Origin: CAZVRZ01 sp964629965
GTDB taxonomy: Bacteria; Chloroflexota; Anaerolineae; Anaerolineales; UBA4823
Direction: 5' to 3'
Length of the DNA: 36,458 nt
Assembly: GCA_964629965.1 (NCBI GenBank)
Contig: CAZVRZ010000043.1
Location: 1-36,458, forward strand
Numbering within the stretch: position 1 is the stretch's first letter; each line of letters opens with the position of its first letter. The notes beneath the pieces were generated by a model. The model had not been told where the DNA came from. It was given only the letters and a program-made list of their open reading frames with translations, and ran no database searches. The position numbers were made by a program, and so were the translations under genes. Of the stretch, positions 7,769 to 15,700 are shown in pieces.

Positions 7769-9646
7769 CTAAGGTACCAACTGTATGGGTGTTATATGTT
7801 TCTTTTCATGGACCGGCGGGAAGATTGCCTCGAATTCTTCGCGGGAGATCGTTTCCAGCTCGAGCAGCTTTTGAGCCACTGCGTCGAGCTTTTCCCGATA
7901 TTGGGTCAAAAGATCTTTGGCTTGCTGGTAAGAATTCTTTACCAGCTGGCGCACTTCCTGGTCGATCAATTGGGCTACTGCTTCTGAGTAATCACGCTGT
8001 TCGGAGATCTCGCGTCCCAGGAAGATCAGTTCTTCTTTTTGGCCATAAACCATCGGGCCTAATTCCTTGCTCATACCCAGGCGGGTGACCATTGAACGGG
8101 CCATGCGGGTGACGCGTTCTAGATCGTTGGCGGCGCCAGAGGTGATATCTTCGAAGACAATCTCTTCGGCAGCGCGCCCGCCCAAGGTAAAGGTAAGGTC
8201 ATCCAGGATCTTAGAGCGGCTGATCATGGTGCGATCTTCCTGCGGTAAGGCCATGGTGTAGCCTCCTGCCATGCCGCGTGCCACGATGGTGATTTTATGA
8301 ACCGGATCGGTGTGGGGCAGGACGTGCGCCAGAACGGCATGACCAGCCTCGTGGTAAGCCACGATGCGCTTTTCTTCTTCGCTGATCAACCGGCTGCGGC
8401 GCTCGGGGCCGGCGATCACCCGTTCGATCGCTTCTTCCAGCTCGGGCTGCTCGATCACTTTCTTGTTGCGCCGGGCGGCCAGGATGGCTGCCTCGTTGAC
8501 CAGGTTTTCCAGATCGGCGCCAACAAAGCCGGGTGTTGAGCGAGCCAGGATGCCCAGGTCTGTGGTGGGGGCCAGAGGTTTGCCCTTGACGTGCACTTTC
8601 AGGATTGCCTCGCGCCCGCGCATATCTGGGCGATCCAACACCACACGCCGGTCAAAGCGCCCCGGGCGCAGCAAAGCCGGGTCGAGAATATCGGGGCGGT
8701 TAGTAGCTGCCATGATGATAACATTGGTATCTGTGTCGAAGCCATCCATTTCGACTAGCATCTGGTTGAGGGTTTGCTCGCGCTCATCGTGACTGCCGCC
8801 CAGTCCGGCACCGCGCTGCCGGCCGACAGCATCGATCTCATCAACAAAAACGATGCAGGGGGAATGTCGCTTGGCCTGGTCAAACAGGTCGCGCACGCGG
8901 CTGGCGCCAACGCCAACGAACATTTCTACAAATTCCGAACCGGAAATCGAGAAGAAGGGCACTCCCGCCTCGCCGGATACTGCTTTTGCAAGCAAGGTTT
9001 TACCGGTTCCTGGCGGCCCTACCAACAAAACGCCTTTCGGGATGCGTGCTCCTAAAGAAATGAATTTTTCGGGCTCTCGTAAGAACTCAACTACTTCTTT
9101 AAGCTCTTCTTTGGCCTCTTCAACGCCGGCCACATCGGCAAAGGTCACTGTTGGCTGATCGCCGGTGAACATGCGGGCGCGTGACTTGCCGAATGAGATA
9201 GCAGCATTGTTACTGCCCTGTGCCTGGCGGAAGATGAACCAGAAAAGTCCGCCCAGGATGACGAAGGGCAAGATATAACCCAGGATGGTTGCCGCATTCA
9301 GCCAACGGCTGGGGGCGGTGACTTCCAACTGGATATTTTCGGGAGATAGTTGTTCGGTGGTTACTCCCAGTTCTTTCAATTGCTCCACCAATGTTGAAGA
9401 GACTTCTTTTTGTGAGGTGCCTTCGATGGCATTCTTGTTATCGGAATAAATGATCCGCAGCCGGTTATCATCTTCGATGATTATGCGGGAAATTTTTCCG
9501 CTTTGGATATCTGCTGCAACCTCATTGATCGAAAGAGTCTCTTGAGTGGATGCACTCTGCCGCAAGTTGTATAAAGCTAACACAACGATAGCAATAAACA
9601 ACAGCAAGTATATGATAGTTGAACGGTTACGCGTTTGATTCACCAT
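7769..9646 (-). CDS. ftsH: ATP-dependent zinc metalloprotease FtsH
   Basis: A 625-residue membrane-anchored AAA+ protease that degrades misassembled membrane proteins and short-lived regulators. Two membrane segments are visible, near residues 11-27 and 119-139, with the small periplasmic/extracytoplasmic domain between them. The AAA+ module has Walker A GPPGTGKT (210-217), the pore motif (FVGVGASR, 243-250), Walker B IVFVDEIDAVG (265-275) and the second region of homology with RPGRFDRR. The zinc-binding HEAGH is at 432-436. The length is normal. The ATG at 9646 is preferred over a TTG further upstream because GGAGG precedes it. The gene is monocistronic: it has its own promoter around 9688-9717 and a strong terminator right after the stop. 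Confidence 0.97.
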   Translation of the reverse strand: MVNQTRNRSTIIYLLLFIAIVVLALYNLRQSASTQETLSINEVAADIQSGKISRIIIEDDNRLRIIYSDNKNAIEGTSQKEVSSTLVEQLKELGVTTEQLSPENIQLEVTAPSRWLNAATILGYILPFVILGGLFWFIFRQAQGSNNAAISFGKSRARMFTGDQPTVTFADVAGVEEAKEELKEVVEFLREPEKFISLGARIPKGVLLVGPPGTGKTLLAKAVSGEAGVPFFSISGSEFVEMFVGVGASRVRDLFDQAKRHSPCIVFVDEIDAVGRQRGAGLGGSHDEREQTLNQMLVEMDGFDTDTNVIIMAATNRPDILDPALLRPGRFDRRVVLDRPDMRGREAILKVHVKGKPLAPTTDLGILARSTPGFVGADLENLVNEAAILAARRNKKVIEQPELEEAIERVIAGPERRSRLISEEEKRIVAYHEAGHAVLAHVLPHTDPVHKITIVARGMAGGYTMALPQEDRTMISRSKILDDLTFTLGGRAAEEIVFEDITSGAANDLERVTRMARSMVTRLGMSKELGPMVYGQKEELIFLGREISEQRDYSEAVAQLIDQEVRQLVKNSYQQAKDLLTQYREKLDAVAQKLLELETISREEFEAIFPPVHEKKHITPIQLVP

Positions 9647-9687
9647 TGCCTCCAACAAGGAAGTAATTCTTCCTGACTTGAGAAGAC

Positions 9688-9717
9688 ATTATACCAATTC
9701 TCACGAGAAGTTGTCCC
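9688..9717 (-). promoter_or_regulatory. Probable ftsH promoter
   Basis: Minus strand: a perfect extended -10, TGGTATAAT (TATAAT at 9693-9688), with a weaker -35 (GGGACA, 9717-9712) at an 18-bp spacing. It lies about 40 bp upstream of the ftsH start codon. Confidence 0.7.
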
Positions 9718-9738
9718 TTTCGGAGTAATTCGATCCGT

Positions 9739-9759
9739 CTTTCTAACAACTTTCTAACA
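9739..9759 (+). promoter_or_regulatory. Direct repeat CTTTCTAACA x2, 11-bp spacing: candidate activator site
   Basis: Two exact copies of CTTTCTAACA (9739-9748 and 9750-9759) are 11 bp apart and end one base before the -35 of the promoter at 9761. Tandem direct repeats with an 11-bp pitch are the usual binding pattern of PhoB/OmpR-family response regulators. No such regulator is encoded in this window, so the binder is unknown. Confidence 0.6.
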
Positions 9760-9760
9760 T

Positions 9761-9789
9761 TTGACGGATTGGCAGACATGATCTATACT
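9761..9789 (+). promoter_or_regulatory. Sigma70-type promoter of the 9888 membrane protein gene
   Basis: -35 TTGACG (9761-9766), 17-bp spacer, -10 TATACT (9784-9789). The predicted leader of about 90 nt holds a 7-bp inverted repeat (TGAACAT at 9834-9840 and ATGTTCA at 9857-9863) just upstream of the start. Confidence 0.82.
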
Positions 9790-9887
9790 CAAATTGTTGT
9801 TGAATTTCAATGACTCATGATGGTCTGTCTTAGTGAACATTTGGGCTAAGTTCATTATGTTCATTCACCCATGAAAGGATCGCAGGG

Positions 9888-10970
9888 ATGGCTGGAAAAA
9901 AGAGAACAACGATTGCTTCTGTTGATAAAATTGTGGCAGGAGACGCTGCGGCAGAGTTTCGAGAAGATTCGCCTGCCATTGTTGATGGTGGAACGCAGGC
10001 AATTCTCGAAGAGATCGACAATGCTGCTGCCATAGAGACTGCGCCTGCCGAAGAGAATGCACCAAGGGATAGCGGGATGGGGGCAGGTTTCCCATACCTG
10101 GAGGATCTTTCGAATGAACCTGGATTGCCCGTGTCTGAAGTTCCGATTCCCCCGCAAGAATCCATGAAGGGGGCGCCGTTGTTCAGTGCCGCGGCTTATT
10201 TTGCCCCGGGGCCGGTGGAAGGTATGCCTGGTTCTGTAGCGCCGGTTCAGGAGGCGGAACAGGAATACCAGCAGGAAATGATCGATTTCTTTATTACGGA
10301 TGAGCGTTTGAATACCCTTTGGGAGCGGGCTAATCAGGCGAAAGAGGGGGTGGAAGCCAGGGTGCAGTCTTTACAAATCGCGCGCACCTTGCTGGACCTG
10401 ATCAAGAACGCCCGCAATGAGTTAATAGCCGGCAGAAACCGCTATGAAGAAGCCGAGCGTCTTATTAACGAGGTGGAGTATCGCGTCGAGCAGAATGAGC
10501 GCATGCGTTATTGGTCGTATCGCCTGGGCCCATTCCTTTTTATCTATGAAATTGCCTGGATGGTTGTGCTGGGTTGGATATTCTTTGCCAGGATAGGTGG
10601 CGCAGCGTTTATTTCTGGAACAGACTACCTGGTGTACATGGGTACCAGCATAATCTGCGGTGGCCTGGGCGGTGTGGTTGGCGCCCTTTTTGCGCTGATC
10701 AAACACATCTCGCAGGATCAGGATTTCGATCGGCAGCATACCATGTGGTATATCAATAGCCCTGTGATGGGGCTGATCATGGGATTTGTGATGGCCTTGA
10801 TCGTGCGTTTGTTAACGATTGTTGAGACCAGCCCAACGATGGCGACTCCCATTTTTCTTTATGTGTTTTCCTGGCTGGTCGGTTACCAGCACAATGTCTT
10901 TACCGATTACATTAAGAAAGTGATCAAGGTGATCGATACTTCATCCAACTCTTCTGGCAAGGAGGAGTAA
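9888..10970 (+). CDS. Four-helix membrane protein with acidic N-terminal region, unknown function
   Basis: A 360-residue protein I cannot assign to a named family. Residues 1-120 are acidic, low-complexity and probably disordered. Residues 125-205 are charged and helical, with heptad-like spacing (VEARVQSLQIARTLLDLIKN), suggesting a coiled coil. Four hydrophobic segments follow near 212-236, 248-270, 290-311 and 317-336. The second and third are glycine-rich and separated by a charged, probably cytoplasmic loop (KHISQDQDFDRQH). The start ATG at 9888 follows GGATCGCAGGG. It has its own promoter with a candidate operator, and ends 6 bp from the convergent fabH. A scaffold or sensor role would fit the layout, but this is a guess. 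Confidence 0.75.
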   Translation: MAGKKRTTIASVDKIVAGDAAAEFREDSPAIVDGGTQAILEEIDNAAAIETAPAEENAPRDSGMGAGFPYLEDLSNEPGLPVSEVPIPPQESMKGAPLFSAAAYFAPGPVEGMPGSVAPVQEAEQEYQQEMIDFFITDERLNTLWERANQAKEGVEARVQSLQIARTLLDLIKNARNELIAGRNRYEEAERLINEVEYRVEQNERMRYWSYRLGPFLFIYEIAWMVVLGWIFFARIGGAAFISGTDYLVYMGTSIICGGLGGVVGALFALIKHISQDQDFDRQHTMWYINSPVMGLIMGFVMALIVRLLTIVETSPTMATPIFLYVFSWLVGYQHNVFTDYIKKVIKVIDTSSNSSGKEE

Positions 10971-10976
10971 AGACTC

Positions 10977-12095
10977 TCAGTCTTCCAGGGTTTTGCGTCC
11001 CCACAGCCGGCCTTCGATATATCTTACCAGCCGCCTGGTCGTAGAGCGTATGCGCGCCCACAGCCGGTAGCCGTGTGGATATATACGGCGGGGCTTGGGC
11101 AAGAGCGGGCCGCTCCATTCCACGGCTACGGCTCCCCAGGTCAATCCGCCTCCAAACCCGACGAAAACCACCCGATCGCCGGGTTTTAATTTGCCATTTT
11201 CTATGACTTCGCAGGTGGCGATGGGAATGGATGCCGTTGAGGTGTTGCCATATTTCTCCACATTGATCACGCATTGTTCCAAGGGAATATCCAAATTGCG
11301 GGCTGCCGCTTCGATGATCCGGCGGTTGGCCTGGTGCGGGATTACGAGCTTGATGTTTTGCAGTTGCAGACCTGCTTTGGCAACCACCTCGCGCGTGGCT
11401 TGCGCCATGACGCGCGTGGCAAACCGGAACACCTCCCTGCCGTTCATATGAATGAAATGTAGTTTGTTCTTCAGAGTCTCCTCGCTGGTGGGCAGGCGGC
11501 TGCCGCCGGCCGGGATGGAAAGAAGATCGCCTCCAGAACCATCAGAACGCAGGGTGCTTGACAGGATGCCTCCCGGTTCATTGCTGGCTTGCAGAACAAA
11601 AGCACCCGCACCGTCGCCAAACAGGATGCAAGTATTGCGATCTTGCCAATCTGTAAAGCGCGAGAGCGTTTCGGCCCCAATGACCAGGGCGTTTTGAGCT
11701 GCTCCGCTCTGGATAGCCTGTGCGCCTAGGCACAGGCCATAAATAAAGCCTGCACAGGCCGCTTGCAGGTCAAAAGCGCCTGCCTTATCCGCGCCGATGC
11801 GATCTTGTACCAGGCTGGCCGTGGCAGGAAAGATGTGTTCAGGCGATGATGACGATACGATCACCAGGTCAACGTTGGCCGGGCTCAGGTTGGCCACTTC
11901 CAGGGCTCTCAAAGCGGCTGCAACGGCCAGGGAAGCGGTTGTCTCGCCTGGACCGGCAATCCTTCTTTCGCGGATGCCGGTTCTTTCCACGATCCATTCA
12001 TCGCTGGTATCAACCATCTGAGCCAATTCATGGTTGGTCAATACCCGCTCGGGTACAACCATTCCCCAGCCGGTGATATGGGCGTAAGTGGTCAT
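10977..12095 (-). CDS. fabH: 3-oxoacyl-ACP synthase III (FabH)
   Basis: A 372-residue thiolase-fold condensing enzyme that starts fatty-acid synthesis by joining an acyl-CoA primer to malonyl-ACP. The catalytic triad is complete: Cys114 in AACAGF, His254 in IPHQANRR and Asn284 in YGNTSTAS. The N-terminus TGWGMVVPERVLTN and the TGIRERRI segment are typical. Most FabH proteins end near the VAVEW strand; this one continues for about 43 residues (330-372), rich in Arg and Trp, with no obvious domain. Its ATG overlaps the fabF stop (ATGA, 12092-12095), so the two are translationally coupled. Other KAS III-like roles (a specialised primer, or polyketide or hydrocarbon synthesis) cannot be excluded, because fabD, fabG and acpP are absent here. 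Confidence 0.93.
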   Translation of the reverse strand: MTTYAHITGWGMVVPERVLTNHELAQMVDTSDEWIVERTGIRERRIAGPGETTASLAVAAALRALEVANLSPANVDLVIVSSSSPEHIFPATASLVQDRIGADKAGAFDLQAACAGFIYGLCLGAQAIQSGAAQNALVIGAETLSRFTDWQDRNTCILFGDGAGAFVLQASNEPGGILSSTLRSDGSGGDLLSIPAGGSRLPTSEETLKNKLHFIHMNGREVFRFATRVMAQATREVVAKAGLQLQNIKLVIPHQANRRIIEAAARNLDIPLEQCVINVEKYGNTSTASIPIATCEVIENGKLKPGDRVVFVGFGGGLTWGAVAVEWSGPLLPKPRRIYPHGYRLWARIRSTTRRLVRYIEGRLWGRKTLED

Positions 12096-13363
12096 GGCGC
12101 TGCCTCGTTCTCAGGCGCAAGTGTTGGCGGGCATTGGCTGATGATAAGGGTTGCGTTATGGCCTCCAAAGCCAAAAGAATTGGACATGGCATGGCGGATC
12201 AGGGCAGGCCGGGCCGAATTGGGAACATAGTCCAGGTCACACACGGGATCGGGTGTTTCGTAATTGATCGTGGGAGGCATAACCTGGTGTTGGATCGCCT
12301 GGACACAGATGATGGCCTCCAGGGCTCCGGCTGCTCCTAGCAGATGACCGGTCATGGATTTGGTGGACGAAACAGGAATATGATAAGACCGCTCGCCAAA
12401 GACCGATTTGATCGCTGCGGTTTCGCTTTTATCATTCAGGCTCGTGCTTGTTCCATGAGCGTTAATATAGTGAATATCTTCCATTTGAAGTCCTGAGGCC
12501 TGCAATGCCATGCGCATACAATTCGCCGCGCCTGCGCCGTTTTCGGCAGGGGCGGAGATGTGATAGGCATCGTTGGTTGCGCCATAACCGCTGATCTCTG
12601 CCAGGATGGTCGCACCGCGCGCCAGGGCGCCCTCCAACGTTTCCAACACAACGACGGCCGCGCCTTCTCCCATGATAAACCCATCCCGGTGCAGGTCGAA
12701 TGGACGGCAGGCGCGCTGGGGCTCGTCATTGCGCATAGAAAGGGCAGTCATAACGGTCAAGCCGGCGATGGCGATGGGGACGATGCCCGCTTCGGCGCCA
12801 CCCGCCAGCATGATATCTGCCTGGCCGCGCCGGATGATCTCGGCTGCTTCGCCGATCGTGTTGGTGCCGGTTGCGCAGGCAGTGACCACAGCCAGGTTGG
12901 GCCCGCGCACACCCAAGTAGATGGCAACCATGCCCGCACCGCTATCCGGCAGCATCATGGGCACGAGAAAGGGACTGACGCGGGTTGGCCCACGCTCTAA
13001 ATAGATCTTCGTATTTTCAAAGAGCGTCTCGATGCCGCCAATGCCGCTGCCCAGGACCACACCGATGCGATCGCGATTGTTGTCATCGATCACTAAGCCC
13101 GAATGCTGAACCGCGGCTTGCGCCGCCACAACTGCAAATTGGCTAAAACGATCCATCCGCCGGGCTTCGCGAGCGCCAAAGTGTTGCGCACCATCGAAAT
13201 CTTTGACTTCGGCTGCGATCTGGCATTTGAATTCGGACGTGTCAAAATGTGTGATCTTCCCGACGCCGGATTTCCCAGACACCAGGTTCTGCCACAACGT
13301 ATGGATATCATTCCCCAAGGGACTGATACATCCCAGCCCTGTAATCACAATCCGCTTTTTCAC
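12092..13363 (-). CDS. fabF: 3-oxoacyl-ACP synthase II (FabF)
   Basis: A 423-residue elongating beta-ketoacyl-ACP synthase. It starts with KKRIVITGLGCISPLG and has the full Cys-His-His set: Cys163 in TACATGTN, His303 in NAHGTSTSLND and His340 in MTGHLLGAAGA. Length and motif order match FabF. The GTG at 13363 is chosen over an upstream in-frame start at 13420 because GGAGGA lies 7 nt before it and family similarity begins there. It overlaps fabH downstream by four bases. A hairpin at 13420-13442 separates it from the HAD-DinB gene upstream, which may reduce read-through from the efp transcript. It catalyses the chain-extension condensation in type II fatty-acid synthesis in the cytoplasm. Confidence 0.95.
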   Translation of the reverse strand: MKKRIVITGLGCISPLGNDIHTLWQNLVSGKSGVGKITHFDTSEFKCQIAAEVKDFDGAQHFGAREARRMDRFSQFAVVAAQAAVQHSGLVIDDNNRDRIGVVLGSGIGGIETLFENTKIYLERGPTRVSPFLVPMMLPDSGAGMVAIYLGVRGPNLAVVTACATGTNTIGEAAEIIRRGQADIMLAGGAEAGIVPIAIAGLTVMTALSMRNDEPQRACRPFDLHRDGFIMGEGAAVVVLETLEGALARGATILAEISGYGATNDAYHISAPAENGAGAANCMRMALQASGLQMEDIHYINAHGTSTSLNDKSETAAIKSVFGERSYHIPVSSTKSMTGHLLGAAGALEAIICVQAIQHQVMPPTINYETPDPVCDLDYVPNSARPALIRHAMSNSFGFGGHNATLIISQCPPTLAPENEAAP

Positions 13364-13415
13364 GATCTGTTCCTCCACGGGTTTATAAATGCTCCAGTTG
13401 AGCTTTGCGGTTAAC

Positions 13416-13446
13416 AACACCGCCTCCTGGCGAAGGAGGCGGCGTT
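13416..13446 (-). terminator. Hairpin between HAD-DinB gene and fabF
   Basis: An 8-bp GC-rich stem (13420-13427 with 13435-13442, loop of 7), extendable by the AACA/CGTT flanks with one mismatch. The minus-strand tail (GTTGTTAACC) lacks a clean T-run, so this is a weak terminator or a processing/attenuation hairpin. Confidence 0.45.
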
Positions 13447-13470
13447 AATCTGTGGAGTTAATCGTCCTAC

Positions 13471-14646
13471 TCAAAGGAGTTTATAAAGCTGGCGGATGTG
13501 CAGCCGGTCGTGATCCACAAAGATCTGCGCCAATTCTTTCAAATTGGTGGGCCCAAAGATGGCATGGCGCGCCGGGCGCTGCCAGTCTTTTTCGGTCAGG
13601 CTATTTAGGATACTCAAGGAGCGCTTGCGCAACTCCATGAATGAAGCCAGGGCCTGCTTGCCGTCTTGTTGGATGTAGCGCCGTTCCTCTGCCCAACGAT
13701 CTGTATCTCTGCCGGCAATGAACGGATTTTCATCTTTCAGAACTTGCTCCAGGCGCGGCAGATTGACTTCGCTTTCAACGTCCCTGAGATGACATACGAT
13801 TTCAGTAGGGCACCAGTCTTTCGCCTGGGTGCGCTGGTTCCATTGTTCTACGGGGATGCGCTGCAGCAAGGAAGACAATGCTGCCGGCGTGACTTTGTAG
13901 AGCGTCTGCAAGGAAGTTTTGTTCTTGAAATCGGGCGCCAGGGATTGCGGAGGTATTTGATCGATCCAGGCCTGGATATCTTGAATCTCGCCCTGGGGAA
14001 CATTGCGCGGCGTAGAGCCGTCTGGATGCACATGGAAGACCGGCAGTCCAAGGGTTTGCGCCGGTTCAACATCGAGAGAGAGGTCATCTCCTACCACCAG
14101 TATTTCCCCCTCCGGATAACCCATTTGCGCCAGGGCTTCTGCCAGGTAAGCCGGGTTGGGCTTGGCGAAATGAAATGTGCCATAAGATGGAACCAACTCA
14201 AAATGGTACCGGTCCACCGGCAGGTCTGCCCAGGCCAGTCTTTGTTGGACGGCAGTCAGAGGAAATAGTGGGTTGGTGGTAATGCCGATCCGGTAGCCGC
14301 GAGCCAAGGCCTGGCGGATAAATTGCACGGCTCCCGGCATAGGCTGGGTCAAGGACCGCAGCTCCGGAAAATCTTGCGCATAGAATTGATTGAGAGTCTC
14401 TGCCAGAGATTCTTTTGTCAGGTTCAACGCCGGGTAGAAAGATGCATCAAAGACCTGTTCCAGGGTTTGGTCAGGTTCCTGATTCTGGGTCATCTTCCTG
14501 GTTGCAGAAAGCAGGTTGTGTACCATGTGGTCAGGCTCTGCGTATGGAGCGAGCCGCCTGCTGAGAGCTTCCAGGTAGGCCGGTAAGAAGGAGTCCATCT
14601 TGTTCTCAAGCAGTGTATCATCGAGATCAACTAACAAGGTCAGCAT
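13471..14646 (-). CDS. HAD-family hydrolase fused to a DinB-like domain
   Basis: A 391-residue two-domain protein. Residues 1-230 are a HAD phosphatase: motif I DLDDTLL (7-13), motif II GITTNP (121-126), motif III Lys in AKPNP (161-165) and motif IV VVGDDLSLD (184-192), with an alpha-helical cap between motifs I and II. Residues about 245-391 resemble the DinB / YfiT-like four-helix metal-binding fold. The spacing of His286 (CHLRDVE), His379 and His383 (DHDRLHIRQ) gives the three-histidine site of that family. HAD enzymes hydrolyse phosphate esters; DinB-like proteins often act as thiol-dependent transferases. The start overlaps the end of the preceding cysteine-rich gene by 7 bp, and GGAGA precedes the ATG, so they are coupled. 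The substrate is unknown. Confidence 0.85.
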   Translation of the reverse strand: MLTLLVDLDDTLLENKMDSFLPAYLEALSRRLAPYAEPDHMVHNLLSATRKMTQNQEPDQTLEQVFDASFYPALNLTKESLAETLNQFYAQDFPELRSLTQPMPGAVQFIRQALARGYRIGITTNPLFPLTAVQQRLAWADLPVDRYHFELVPSYGTFHFAKPNPAYLAEALAQMGYPEGEILVVGDDLSLDVEPAQTLGLPVFHVHPDGSTPRNVPQGEIQDIQAWIDQIPPQSLAPDFKNKTSLQTLYKVTPAALSSLLQRIPVEQWNQRTQAKDWCPTEIVCHLRDVESEVNLPRLEQVLKDENPFIAGRDTDRWAEERRYIQQDGKQALASFMELRKRSLSILNSLTEKDWQRPARHAIFGPTNLKELAQIFVDHDRLHIRQLYKLL

Positions 14647-14978
14647 GATGGTTCTCCATCAACAACTTCTGGCAGTAGATGGCATTCTCCGCAGCCGATG
14701 TGCGCATCAAAGTCACGGCGCTGAGATTTTCTGCAATAAGTTTTCACATGTACTTCCTGTCGCAGGAAGGGAAAAGAACGCCGCAATTCGGGTATTAGCT
14801 GCATCTCACGGCAGGCATTGGCCAGCAGAATACCCGGGATGGGGCAGCCGGCGCACAAAGATGGCTTCCAGGCAAGCGCAGGGTTAGCCGCTTCTAACAG
14901 GCGGCATTCCTCGTGATGCTGGCCGCGATAATAATTACCATAGAAATAGAGGCATTCTTTTCCGGCAGGCGTGCGCAT
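14640..14978 (-). CDS. Cysteine-rich small protein, probable metal-binding
   Basis: A 112-residue protein with nine cysteines at residues 9, 25, 42, 45, 56, 82, 96, 99 and 112. Two CxxC pairs (CAGC at 42-45 and CGEC at 96-99) plus nearby single cysteines suggest two metal sites, zinc or Fe-S. Aromatic and basic residues are frequent, and there is no signal peptide or membrane segment. I do not recognise a named family. It starts 18 bp after the true efp stop with a poor ribosome site, so it may be translated by re-initiation. It overlaps the HAD-DinB gene downstream. The conserved placement between efp and the fusion gene hints at a cytoplasmic role with one of them, but the sequence does not show which. 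Confidence 0.75.
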   Translation of the reverse strand: MRTPAGKECLYFYGNYYRGQHHEECRLLEAANPALAWKPSLCAGCPIPGILLANACREMQLIPELRRSFPFLRQEVHVKTYCRKSQRRDFDAHIGCGECHLLPEVVDGEPSC

Positions 14979-14996
14979 GAGGTTACAAAGCCTGTA

Positions 14997-15630
14997 TCAA
15001 ACGCGGGTCAGGTAGTTGCCCGTGCGCGTATCTACCCGGATGGTGTTGCCCGCTTCCACAAAGTTTGGTACCTGAACGCTCAAACCGGTTTCTGTAGTTA
15101 CTTTCTTGGTCACGCCGGTGGCCGTATCGCCGCGCACGGAGATTTCCCAGAAATCCGGATGTCCTCTTATACGCAAGAAGCTTTATATTCTCCATCGCGG
15201 AAATGTTCAAAAGCAAATTGTCCGACGCATTGCTCTGCAATAAGCCGNNNNNNNNNNGTTCAACATCCAATGGCTCGCCCTCGTAGAAAGTGAGTTTTAC
15301 TTCCATACTTCCTTTAAGGTACAAGGCAGTGTCGCCTAAAATCGCAGCAGGAACCGCCGGCTGTTCATAGGTTTCCAAATCCATAAAATAGTAGAGTTCG
15401 CCATCTGCGTATAAGAACTGTACATTATGAAAATCCAGGCGGGCTTCGGGTACCCGGTCGCCGGATTGGAAGGTTTTTTCCAGGGTTGTGCCCGAGCGCA
15501 AGTTAACTGCCTTCACGCGGATGGTGGCGTTGCCCCGGCCAGGTTTATGGTGGTGGTAATCCAATACTTTAAATAAAGAACCGTCTAATTCAAAGGTTAC
15601 ACCCTTGCGGAGATTATTAACATCAATCAT
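14997..15630 (-). CDS. efp: Elongation factor P (interrupted by an assembly gap)
   Basis: EF-P helps the ribosome through polyproline stretches by entering the E site. Residues 1-124 are intact, from MIDVNNLRKGVTFELDG through the OB domain to GEPLDVE. The tip of domain I reads HKPGRGN, so the residue at the modification position is Arg32, not Lys. The C-terminal piece resumes at about 15146 and runs EISVRGDTATG, VTTETGLSVQVPNFVE, RVDTRTGNYLTRV to a TGA at 14997-14999. Between them are 10 N and about 101 bp that read as something else. About 13 residues are missing to reach a normal length near 186. The frame that continues across the gap to 14983 is wrong. A strong promoter and an inverted repeat lie just upstream. 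Confidence 0.9.
15147..15247. other. About 101 bp of non-EF-P sequence next to an assembly gap
   Basis: EF-P coding similarity stops at about 15146 and resumes after the Ns at 15258. The sequence between does not encode EF-P in any frame. On the minus strand it gives a 25-codon open stretch ending in TAA that looks like the end of an unrelated protein. The simplest reading is a misplaced read at a contig end, not a biological insertion. Confidence 0.7.
15248..15257. other. Assembly gap (10 N)
   Basis: Ten undetermined bases inside efp. The round number suggests a placeholder of unknown true length; EF-P alignment predicts roughly 39 bp of missing coding sequence in place of the gap and the adjacent foreign tract. 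Confidence 0.98.
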
Positions 15631-15667
15631 ACAATTTCCTTCTTTTATTTTCCTGATTTCTATCTAT

Positions 15668-15691
15668 AAAATTCAAGATCACTTGAATTTT
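15668..15691. repeat. 10-bp-arm inverted repeat in the efp leader, candidate operator
   Basis: Perfect arms AAAATTCAAG (15668-15677) and CTTGAATTTT (15682-15691) around ATCA. It begins about 10 bp downstream of the efp -10 element, over the predicted transcription start. That position suits a repressor operator; an RNA hairpin in the leader is the alternative. There is no T-run on either side that would make it a standard terminator. Confidence 0.75.
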
Positions 15692-15700
15692 GCCGTAACG

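Noticed and set aside
14983..15247. Continuation of the efp frame across the gap to a stop at 14983
   Set aside because: It gives no EF-P sequence; the true C-terminus lies in another frame and stops at 14997-14999.
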